In this document: positions 41,501 through 53,500 of the stretch, piece by piece
Numbering within the stretch: position 1 is the first letter of the stretch
How the letters are laid out: every line of letters begins with the position of its first letter
Origin: Symsagittifera roscoffensis
Lineage: Eukaryota; Xenacoelomorpha; Acoela; Convolutidae
Reading direction: 5' to 3'
NCBI RefSeq assembly: GCF_963678635.1
Contig: NC_087066.1
Location: 29,207,301-29,271,300, forward strand
DNA length: 64,000 nt
The notes under the pieces: generated by a model
What the model was told of the DNA's origin: nothing
The model's database searches: none
What the model saw: only the letters and a program-made list of their open reading frames with translations
Made by a program: the position numbers and the translations under genes

Positions 41501-44500
41501 TGTATGGATTGTCTTGAAAAGAAATTCGTGTAGATGTTTGAGGATTTTGAGTAGTTGAAGGTGGTGTTTGGTTATCTTGGGATGATGTCGGTGAAGACTG
41601 ATTCTGTGACTGTTGGGTAGCAATTTTTGATGGTTTTTTGAATTATTACTTTAGTGAGAAATTTTGTGTTTATTATAATATTCTTCCAAAAAAAGAATTA
41701 GAAGGACTGTTGCTAGGGCAAATGTGAGGATTGCTTTCTTTATACATTTACAGATGGTCAAAATGAGGGATGATAAGAATGCTATGAAAATTACAAACAA
41801 TAAAAAAATATCGGTTCTACTGAAAATTGTTCGTATCATTTAGACAAGTTGTATAAATCGTACCTGTGGATATAATCAAGGGTTTTGGAAAGTTGGAGGA
41901 ATAGTTCGAGAATAGTGTAGAAAATTAAAAAAATGTTACAAAAAATGATTAGGATTATTAGAAAAGATTCAAGTATATCAAAAAGAAATATTATAAAGGA
42001 TTCAAGTATTGTAAAAAAATGTTTAAGATTTATGAGTATTTGAGTAACTGATTGAGAGAAGAGCATTTAAGAAATGATCTCTTGGTCGAATATTTTTTGC
42101 TGTTTGAGGCGATTTTCTAGTGTGGTCGGATTATTTATTAGTTTTTTGACAAGTGGGTTGAGTTTTGTAAAAAATTGTTGGGGGCAATTTTTATGGTGAC
42201 TGGGAGGTCGTCTTTTTCTTTATTTTTGTTTGTCAAATGATCCGGGGTATGGTGAGATTTTTATACTTTAGGCTAATTAAAATGTTCATTTTGTTACTTT
42301 AGGCTAAGTTAACAAATTTGCTTTGGGGGTATTCGTGGTCTGAGTTGGGGAAATATTGTTGATCTTTGGGTTATTAGATAAGGGAGGGGTACGGTATTAT
42401 GGTGATATTTATTTTAGTTGTCAAGTTGGAGTGGTTTGCTTATTTTTGACCTGGAGGTCGTAAAGTTATAGTTATAGATGTGCCTGGAGTTCTATATGAT
42501 TCGTCTAATTGGTCTTAGTTTGAGTTAGAGAAAGTGACGGATTGGATGAATCCTATTGGTCTATTTTGAACTAGAATTATTACGTACTTGTCAGCATGTT
42601 ATTTTGAAAAATGTAAATGAAAAATGTTTCGGAGGTTTCAAGATTGTGAAGCAAATGTTAAAATTACTTTTGAAATTCTACTTTCTTTAAAATTTTAGAT
42701 TGGGGGATGAATATTTTATAGTTTTTACGTGGTTGATTTCGGAGTCTTGTTGTTTTTCTATTTTCTGATTTGTCGATTTGTTCTTGGGGTATTATTTGTT
42801 CGGTCATTTTTCTATTTTTTCTTTGTTTTGGGGATTCTTTATGGTTTTGTGTATTGTTTTTGGTGGTGGTTGGTTTTGTGTTTTGATTTTCGGTGGGGTT
42901 ATCATTTTGTTCTGTGTTTTTCAGATGTGGTTCATTTTGAATGATTTTAAATCCTGTGAAAGAATATAATTGAGTTAATTCGCGGAGTGCGTATTCTTTT
43001 GGGTAATAAGGTAATAGGTTGTTTCGATGTTGAACGATTTCTTTTTTGTTTGAGTCGGTAATTTTATATGTGACATCAGTGGGTTTTGCAATTATTTGGT
43101 ATGGTCCTTTTCGAAGGGGTTGTAATTTTTTAGAAATTCCTTTTTGAGTATTAAAATTAGGTATTAAAACAAATGTTCCAATTTTTAATTCGAAGGCTGG
43201 TGTAAAACGTGAATTGATTTGTTCATTAATGTTTTGTCTTTGTAATAACTTTTTTGTTATTTTTTGATAAATTTCATTGTGTTTTTTATCTCTATTTAGA
43301 ATCCATTCGGTGTGTGTACCGGAGGCTAGTTTAAGAATTTGTGGGTGATGAAAATGATCTTCATCGTGTGTATGTAAAGGTAGGTTATAACAAATTGAGT
43401 CTTTATTTGGTTGACAATAACTTTGTGCGTTTTTATGAGAATTTGCTGTAAACATTATTGGTTTGCGTGGCTTTTGGTTAAAAACCATTTCGTATGGTGA
43501 CATTCCTAAAGTTGTCGTAATTTGTGAATTATACGCTAAGGGAAATAATTTTACATCTGCTGACCATTCGGTATATTTTGTATCATTTCCGTTGATGATA
43601 CATCTAAGATATTCTTGTAATGAACGGTTCATACCTTCGACTAAGCCGTTTGTCCAAGGTGCATGAGATGTACGTGGTTTGTGTTTAATGTTATATAAAT
43701 GACATAGTGTGATAATTTCATTATTTATGAATTCTGTACCGTTGTCTGTAACTAAAATTTCTGGTAGTCCGAATTTTGCTATCCAGTGTTCATAGAGTGT
43801 TGTGTAAGCGTAATAAGCGTTACAATGTGGTACTGGGTTAAGTGCTACATAATGTGTAAATGCGTCAACAATTACCATAATGTACGAGTTTCCTTCTGAT
43901 GAGGGTGAAATTGGTCCTTTAGTATCAAATGAGATACGATGATTAAAGTACAAACTTTGTCCTTTAAAATCTTGTTTTTGTGCTATTTGTTTTTGATTTG
44001 GGTAAGGTTTATTTAGTTGACATACTATACAGTCATTGCATAGTACTTTTATCCAAATTGGTGCATTTGGGAAGTAAAAATTTTGTATAAAATTTGAATA
44101 TGTTTTCTCTGATCCAGAGTGTCCTTTAATATTTTGTGTATGTGAAATATTAAAAGCTATAAGAATCATACTTAAAGGGAGACATGGAACTGTAGATTCA
44201 TTCAGGTTATACTCTAAAAGGTCTGTATTTTCGTTAATTGTTGTGTTGTTAAATTTGCGAAAGTATCGGAGGAGTGTTTTGTTTCCTAGAATGGTTGAAT
44301 CTGCTTTGATAGGTTTAGTTTTATATTTGTGCCATGATTTCAGTTGTCGAATTATCGGGTCAAGATTTTGATATTGTTTCAGTGTTGAAATTGTAATCGT
44401 TTCTGTTGGAGGGAGAAAAATGTTTTCAATTTCGAATTTAGATAAGGGTATTGTATCAAGTGGGTCGTGAAGGTCAAAAACTTGATTTATTGTGTATTTT

Positions 44501-47500
44501 GAATCATTTGTTTGTGGTCCTGATAAATTTATTTTATCAGTTAAATCTTCTTTTTCAATTAGTGGAAAATGGTCTTTTTTAGGCGGGTGTTGTTTTGTTC
44601 GTTTTTGTTGGGTGTTATTTTTTATCCATTGAGAATATGGGATTGGTTTGAAAGTTGATGTTCCAAGTAAATCAACTTCATAATGATTATTTTGACAATC
44701 TAAATAAAGTGGGAAATGTTGTAAATTATTTATTTGTGATTGTTCAATATCAGTTTTTACTGCATATTTGCATTCCAATCGGGGTGATGTTTCGTTTTCT
44801 GCAAGGTAGAATTTTATATTTTTGGGTATTTCAACTGTGGTTTTACGTGTAAGTAATTCAGGTGGTGTATTTCGACTTAAGGTGTCTGGTAATGCAAGAT
44901 TTTTTCCTGCAGTCCAAACTATATGTAAGTTTGGAAATTTCATTAGAATTAGTTGAAATCTGTAAACTCGGTGGTTTGGGTTAGATTTTTGTGTAAAGAG
45001 AAAGATGATTGGTTTATGGTCTGTGAATAGAACTGTTGGATGTTTTGATCCAAGTATCAGAAATTCATATTCTGTCAGTGTATATATTATGGCTGTACAT
45101 TCTCTCATTAGAGTTGAGAGTCGTAGCTCTGCTTGAGTGAATAATCGAGAATTTGCTGATATGAGGTTCATTTTATTTGTACCATTATGTGATTGTAATA
45201 GTGCTGCACCGATGCCAAAGTTCGAAGCATCGCACATTGCATAAAATGGTTGATTTGAATCTGGAATTGTGTTTGAAATTTGTTCATTTAAAAGTTTCTT
45301 TATTTCTTCAAATCGTGTTTGATGTTCTGTGTTCCATTCAAAATTATTTTGTTGTCTAAGGATGTTATAAAATGGTCGTAGATATAATTGCATTTTATAA
45401 ACATATTTACTTAAAAAGTTTAACATTCCAAGAAATTCTTGGATTTTCTTTTTATTTGTTGGTGGTTGAAGTTTTTGAATAGCGTCAATGCGTGATTTCA
45501 ATGGAGTGATTGTTTTTCTTTCTATATTATGTCCTAAGAATTTAACTCTTGTCAAAAAGAAGTGTGATTTATCGGGGGCGGCCTTCAGATTTTCGTTCTG
45601 AAGTATTTGGTGATATTTTTCTAAAACATTGAACATCTCGTCTTTTGTTTGTGATTGCATAAAAACATCGTCTAAATAGGTGATTGCGTTTTTCTTGAGT
45701 ATTAGTGGTCTAAAAATTTTGCTCATAAAAGCTGAAAATGCTGCTGGTCCTATGGATATTCCATAGAATAAGCGGTTGAATTCATATTGTTGGTTTCCGA
45801 TAACAAATTGTGTTAAACGTCGTGATTGTTCATCTAGTGGCATTTGATTGTATGCACTATTCATATCGGCGGTTGTAAAGTATTTGCCGTTTATTTTTGT
45901 TAAAATAACTTGTATTGGTTCAATGGGCCAATTACATTTTGATTCATCTATAAGTGAATTGAGGTATCTAGCATCGAGAACGATTTTTAATGATTCTCCT
46001 TTAGCTAGAATGATAACGGGGTTAATGAATGTGTTCCCTTTTGGTTGTTCTTCTTTATTAACTGGTGATATAATGTTGTATTGTTCTAGAATATCGAGTA
46101 ATCTGTTCACTTTATCATGTAAGTGAATTGGTACTTTACTTGCTCTCTGTTTTTTGAAAACTGCGTCTGGTTTTAACGGGAGATGTAGTGATGAACTGAT
46201 TTTGCCAACATCGAATTTTGATGTTGCATAGACTGATGAATATTTAATTAGCTGTTTGGCTAATTTTTCGAATTCGTCTTGTGTTATTTGTGAATGTTGG
46301 AAATTAAACATTGTTAAAAATTTTTGTTGGTCCTCTGTGTAGTTACTTATGTTGAATGTAGGTTTGAAATATGGAGTTTTTGTGAAATAATCCGTATTTC
46401 TGTTTTCGTTACTTATTATATTATTTATAGATAATTCTTCATTAAGAATTGTAGATTGGCAAATATCTAGTAATTGGAGTATATTATTTACGCGATAGGC
46501 TTTTTCGTGTATTTGTGATATTGTAGCGTTGGTTTCACAATATCCTAAAAGTCCTAAAGGTAATGTTACTTGGTAAGGTGTGTTGTTATAGACATGTAAG
46601 GAAATGATATCGGAATTCGAATTTTTCAAATATTTTATGGATGAGATTGTGATTTTGAAAAATTTGTGAATAGGTTTGAATTCAAATTCTGACATATAAA
46701 ATTTTTGTTTGTTTTGTTCTTTATCATATTGGTGAACTTGTTTGATTGAAAAATTATAGATATTTCCTGATAGTGGTTTTAGGTGTTTTCTTTGTTGGTT
46801 AAATATCGGGTAGAATTTTGAAAAGAATGGTGGTTGTTTATTTAATCTTTGAAAAAATGTTAAGGATGTTTCTTTTGTTTTTGTATATTTATCTTTGATT
46901 AATATTTTACTATTTAGTATGTTAATTGTTGGTATATACTTCGAAATAAATGGTATTCCAATGATATTATATTTAATGTCAGTGATATGGAATATTTGTT
47001 TAAATGGCTTATTTAAAATTTTGCTTTGTTCCATTGTTCTGGTGGGGAGGAGAAATAATTGGATTTTTCCGTAGTTTATCAATGTTGATCCTTGTGCTGT
47101 TGCTAACTTACTGGAGGTTTCAAGAGGTGTTAGCTTTGGGTGTAAAGTTTTTATTTCATTCCATGTGGGGATGTTTATTATGTTTGATTCTGCTCCTGAA
47201 TCAATTAAAAAATCTATTTCAAGGTCTGGTGGTTGAAATTCTTTATTTCTTGGGCTTTCTAAGAGAAATGGTATTGTCCAAATTTTTTCTTTGGGTTGTT
47301 CTTTTTGTATATTTTGATAAATGTGGTTTGTATTCAAGCATCTTGTTTTGGTATTTTTATTGGTTTGATTTGTAGTGTTAATCTCATTTGTTTCTTGCGT
47401 CGTTGGTGTGGAATTTATGGGTGTAGTGTAATAATTTTGAAGAAATTCTGATTGATTTTCATATATGTGTGATGAAAAAGGTTGTTCATATATGACAGAT

Positions 47501-50500
47501 TCATAGTCATTTTCGACTTTTATCATATTGATAGAAAGAGTGTTTTCAGTATCACTTTCTGAATCTGATGATGTACAGTTTATTTGATTGAGTTGTAACG
47601 TATCAGTTACTGTGTCATCAATACCTGGAGGGTCTGATGTTGTTTCTGGGTTAGACTGTACTTGATTGATTTGTCTTTGATGTTTAGGTGTACTACTTCT
47701 GTGGCGATTATTAGAATTATTATAGTTATTATTATTCCGGTGTGGTGATTGGGAATAATTTCTATAACGATTATTATAACTTGAGTGTCGATTTTGTGAA
47801 TTATTTCGCGATCTGTTTTGGTAATTATTGTTTGGTCTGTTATAGTTCGATCTATTATATGAGTTATTCCTTGATTGACTGTTCGGGTAATTCTGGTTTC
47901 GGTTGTTTGAATAACTTCTATTTCGATTATAGGAGTAGTTTCTATTCCTATTGTATGATGAATTTCGTGATTGGTTGTTTGGATAGTAGTTATTTCTTGA
48001 TTGGGAATTAGATCTAGAAACAAATCGTTGTGTATTTGAATTTGATCTGGAGTAGTTATTTCTACTATTTGGTCTATTGTAGTGATTTTGTGATGAATTT
48101 TGTGTATTTCTTCGTTCTGGCGATCTTCCTCTATAACTTGAGTTATATGGTGATTGATTTCTTGTATAATTCGTATTGTTCGGGAGTGGTTTTCCTGAAC
48201 TGTTGTTGCTGTGGACTGTTTTGTTCGGTAGATTTTGATCTTTTTTCATGTATTGATAGAATGATTTATTTGGTTCTTTATATTTTTGAGGTTTATTTTG
48301 ATTGTCTTGCTGTTTTTGTCTACATTCGGAAATACTATGTCCGTATCGTCGGCAATAATTACACCATTTTTTGAAAGATGGTTTGCCTTTGAAGTTTGGG
48401 TTCTTTTCATAAATATTGAGTATTTCAGTGATTTTTTCAACGAGGTCTGTCTCTGATTCCTGTATATTATTAATATTAGTGGGAGTCGTTTCAATTCTGT
48501 TAACGTATTGTAGTTTCAGATTTTCCGTTTCTTCTAGTTTCATCGTGATTTCTGCTTGTTCTAATTTGTCTACTAGTTTTCGAAAATCTAAATCGGGTTC
48601 TCGAATTGAAGAAGGATGGGATGCTCTTTTTTTTATTGCTATTTTCCTTAATTGTGGTGTTAAGGTCATCATTAAGATTTCTGTCATCTGTCGTGTGTAT
48701 TTAATGAATATGCTTTTCGAACTAGTGTTTCGATTCGTACTGCTATTTGCTTGATGGTTTCGTTTGGTAATCTGCGAATTTCATTACATAAAACTCTTTG
48801 TTGTTGTTTGTTTCTTTCGGAGTCAAACATTTTTGAAAATTCCTGTGTAAACCTTTTCCAGTTTGATTTTATTTCTAGAGGTAGTACTGAAAACCATTTT
48901 TGGGCTGCGCCATCTAGAGTTGTTTGTATTAACGCTGTGCGTCGATGTATCCAGTTTTGATGTAGTGGCGTATTAATTGGTTCAGGTCCAATATTTAAAA
49001 TCAGGTTTGCTGTTACTGCATTTAAATAATCTTCTACAGAGTATTCAGGGTCTGTTCCTGTGAAAACCATTAAAGGTTTGTTTGATGTTATTGATGATCC
49101 ACCCATAAGGTATGGATTCATTGTCATTTGTAATGATTCTGCTGCATTTGGCATTTGAGAAAAATTTGAAAGTTGGTTTCTTGTTATTTCATGTTGTTGG
49201 AGATAATATGGGAGTGGTATTTCATTTTGCATTTGTGATGGTTGATACGAGTGTGCAGTCATTGGATTTTGTTGTTGAATTGGTTGAAAAGATTGTGTAT
49301 TAATTAGATTTTGTTGTTTAATTGGTTGTTGATGTTGTGCATCTATTGGTTGTGGAGAAAAATTTCTATGATTTGTACGTGTTCTCTGTATTCCTTGTCT
49401 ACGATATTCTTGAGTATTTGGTGCAAATATATCTGGTTGTAAGAAATCATCATCTGAGGATAAATAATCCATTTGATAAGATGTCTGTTTTTTATTTTTA
49501 TTTTGTTGAAAAAATGGGTAATTTTCACTGTGATCCTGTGGAGGATTTGTTTGGAAATTTATTGAATTAGGTTGGGTCATTGGGTTATCCCAATTTCGAG
49601 ATCTTGTATATTGGTTAAAATTTCTTTGTGGTTGGTTATATGTTTTTGATGGATGTGTATAATTATAATTATGGTCTGCAAAGTTGTTTCTAGTGAATGT
49701 TTTGCGTGTTTTTGATGGTATTGTCATGGGTCTGTATGTTTGGTAATCCATATGTGAATATTTAGGGGCAACCGAAGGTTTAACGGTTGATTGTAAGGTT
49801 ACCTGTGTTTGTGAAGGATTTGTATTTCTTGGTGTTGTTAAATTTGGGCGTATTGGTGAGATACTTTGTTGTGTAGTTGTTGTGTGTACAATTTCTTCAT
49901 TTATGAAGTGTGATGGTGTCTGGATATCTTGTTGAGTAAGATTCCTAGTTCCATTGAGGTTTTCATTGTGTATAACTGTAGAGTTTAAACTATTATTTTG
50001 TGTATCGGGCAAAAATGTATTATAGTTTAATGGTGTTGCATCAATGGTTAATGGTATTACTTTTACATAATCTCTTATGTAAGATATCGTACTTATTGCT
50101 TGACTTGAGATTGATTGTGGGAAGCTTATAAATGCTGGATGAGACCATTCGGGGTCCCAAACATAATCTGATTGTTCTGTGATAGCGGTATCATCGTTCG
50201 AGTTTTGGGGTCTAAAATTTTTTCTTGCTTGTGCAATTAAATCAATATTGTGTGTGAAATAATCTATTATGAACCATGCCAAAATTTTTTGTAGATCGTG
50301 TTTTGTATGTTGTGAAACGTCGTCTTTCGTGAAATTTTCTTTAATGATGTTTAAATAACTAGAGAGTAGTGTGATTTCATGTCGTACTCTTAAATGTTTA
50401 GATGTTTCTGTCGGTGAGACATTTGTTATTGGGATTTCGTTTTCTAATATCGAAATATAACTATATATTATTGCGAAAACTTCATTGGTGAATATGGAGT

Positions 50501-53500
50501 TTGCTCTTTGTGAGTTATGATATTGGATGCTTTTTATATATTCTGAAAAAACTTTTGAAAATTCTAAATCAAGATCGTCTGTTTGAATTGTATATTTTCT
50601 ATTATTATGGTTTGGTGAGGTGAATTCTATGGAGTAGATTCCATACTGTTGTGTTATGTTGCATATATCTTTTAAGTAGTGGTCTATGATTTGTCTTTTG
50701 ATTTTTACATCTGGGAACTCTGTTTTACATGGACTAATTCCGGGTTCAAATAAATTTACGAGTAAATTTTGACAAAATATGTGTTGTCCTCTATCAGTAT
50801 CTGCGTCTACTATAAAAGGAAAGATTTCATCATCATCTGGACTTTCTTCACCTGGAGTGTGCGTTGAGCTCATTTTTTCGTTCGATGACTGTTAATATGT
50901 AATTATTAATGTGTCGAATTGGTTGATTCCAATTGTATAAATGTACTGGTTTGTGTTTGTACTGCTTTTTTATTCTTCTTTTTCCTCTTTGTGATGAATT
51001 TGAAGTTGTTTCTGAGTCAGAGAAATATAATTGATCGTGAATTGGGCAATTTTTATCTATTGATTCTTTTAGTTTGTAAAGTTCGTCTAAACTGTTGGTT
51101 TCTGATTCTGAAAATGCGTTTCGATTTTTTGAAAATCTTTTTCGTGTTATTTGTCTTTGTTTAGTTATTATTTTTCTCTTTAGTGTTTGTCGTTTTGTTC
51201 GAATGTATCCAACTGTTTGTGTATGAGGTGTGATTACAAGGTCGTATTTTTTGTTGTCTATTTCACAATTGTGTAAAACGATTGTTTGTTTATTTCCTAG
51301 GTTTTTTAAATGACATAAGGTTTAGAATGACGGATGCAAAGGGTTGTTAAATGATTTCTATTTTCCTAAACTGTTAGTTCTTACGATTTTTTGGTTAGCT
51401 TAACCTGGGTCTGTTTGTTCAGGGTTGGAGAGAAAAGTATATCGATTCCGAAGAATGATTTTTTACTTTCTCGTGGCTAGTATAAGTTAAGGTGTTAACT
51501 TACTTAATCTTACTTAGGGGTAGTGATTGTGTTCAAGGGTTGGAGAATAGTAAATCGATCCACAAGGTTCAGGTATAATTAGAACGCGAGTAGTTCGTTA
51601 GATACTATTTTAAACTTACTAAGTCTAAGATTTATCCTGGGTCTGGTAAGAGGGAGGGTCAAGTGAAGGATGAATAACCGAAGTTCTTCACTGTTTATCC
51701 TAATTTGAATGATTAGTTTTGTTTAAAAATTTCTATTAGTCTTGGGTCTTTAGAAAGGGTTGGGTAGTGAATCGACGTTTGAGGTCGTTAGACACTAATT
51801 AAGTGGGTGGGGGAGAACAAAGTTGTTCTGTTTGATCCAAGGATAAGCCTTGATGATCAAATTTGAAATTTAATTAAGTAGAAAATGATTTAAGATCCAA
51901 GGATAAGCCTTGATGATCTGGTTTTAAAATTAAGTGAATTTAAGTTTTAATAAAATTTTAAATGTGTGTAAAGGAAAGATTTAGTGTTTTGATGATATTA
52001 GTGGGTTTATGATTGCTGTTATGTTTTAGGTGATGGAGCTGGAACAACAGGATGATTTATGATTACTAACCATTTATTGTCATGCTACTAATTTTTATTT
52101 TTATTTTTCAATAAATATTTTTCAAACATGTTTTGTATATAACTGCAGAATTTTAGGAAAACGATCTTAGATCTTTTTATCAATCGTTATTGTATATTAA
52201 TAATTTTGTTTAGCGCCTGAAATGATTTTGAAGATTAACTTCAAGGTTTATGTTTGCAAATGAAAATCTAAATTCATTGCCAGTAATATTCTAAATATAA
52301 AAGTTTGTTCTGGTTTTTGCCTAACTATCATATAGCTATATGGCAAGTTTCTACTTTGTCGTATGTCGTCTCTGGTTCGAGGTCTTCTTCCAATTCCGGG
52401 TAGTTCTGTTATGGTTCGGAATATTGGCTCTGATCTATTGAGTCGTAGAGACATTTCGATTAAATTATTGTCGTATAACATTTTGTAAATGTTTTTGTCT
52501 AATTTCTAATCTATTTTGGTTAATTCTAAGCTATTAAGGTCTTGTTCGAGACTTATGGTCGCACCAGATGAGTTAGGACCGAAGTGTATAACTCATAGAG
52601 TAATTTCGGATAGGGTACACCGTCTGCTCGTCACGCTATCTTATTTTCGGCCGGATAGATTCGTGCAACTTCTTAGTCTAATACCGATCCTAATCTTACT
52701 CTTATACTATCTAGTCTCAGGTTGTTTAACTAGTCTCTGCTAGGCTCAATAGATCTAGGGTATACTGGTTTATTGCGGCTGCTGAAGTGCTCGGGAGAGT
52801 CCAACTAATTTCTAAGTTAAATTCAAATCTCTCTGGTGCTGAAATTACAAGTAACTTCAGCACTTACAAATAAGTGGGTTGTTAGTTAGATGGATCGTGA
52901 TTGGTTAATATTAAATACTTTACATTGGTAAAACATTTAATTTATCCAATCATAAAATATAGTTTAGATCAGGTTCCATTAAGCAGGATCGCAAAAGCGG
53001 TTTTTCGTGAAGAGCTGTTCTTATGTTGGTCCTTTCCATTGTGGATAAACCATCTCAACTTTACTTAAACTAACAGTATTGACACTAAAAATCGAAATTT
53101 GAAATCTCCAATCACAATAAAAAATTACTGGTCGAAGAAAAAAAAACCAAAGAACGCAGAAGATGAATAGTAAAAAGGAGGATCGAAACGTTTTAAATGC
53201 AGGTCAAAAGAAATTCTAAAGACGTTGTTTTTTGATATCCTCAATCAGAAATCGCCAAGCAACTTTGTTAATTATTTAGCAATTAAGTTAAAGAGGAAAA
53301 CTTTTGAACATTATAAACACTATTTTCATGAGCTGCATTTTTGTCGACTATAATTATCATGGTGACCAAGACATCAAAAATGTACAAAAATACCTTTGTT
53401 GTAACAAACTCGCTATATTCATCAATTGGAAATACTCATTAATGTTAAAAGCAGCTGCTCTTCCGCACTCAGCTTCATATGAGGTTGATGATAATTAAGG

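Larger units (their letters stand above)
34076..52978 (-). mobile_element. 18.9-kb env-bearing Ty3-type LTR retroelement
   Basis: Two 410-bp LTRs, identical by my base-for-base comparison, are flanked by TTAA (34072-34075 and 52979-52982). Everything between is read on the minus strand: leader, AUG-less basic ORF, gag, pol, small ORFs, AUG-less 342-codon ORF, envelope-like ORF, 601-aa ORF, 3' non-coding. Integrase downstream of RT/RNase H places it with Ty3/gypsy (Metaviridae-like) elements. All long frames are open. The coding strand is rich in A and C and strikingly poor in G. Size, number of extra ORFs and ATGA junctions are unusual for the family. It interrupts the SH2 gene's second intron in sense orientation. 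Confidence 0.95.

Noticed and set aside
47004-47375. 123-codon plus-strand frame inside pol, hydrophobic
   Set aside because: Antisense shadow of the pol ORF; hydrophobicity follows from the T/G-rich complementary strand.
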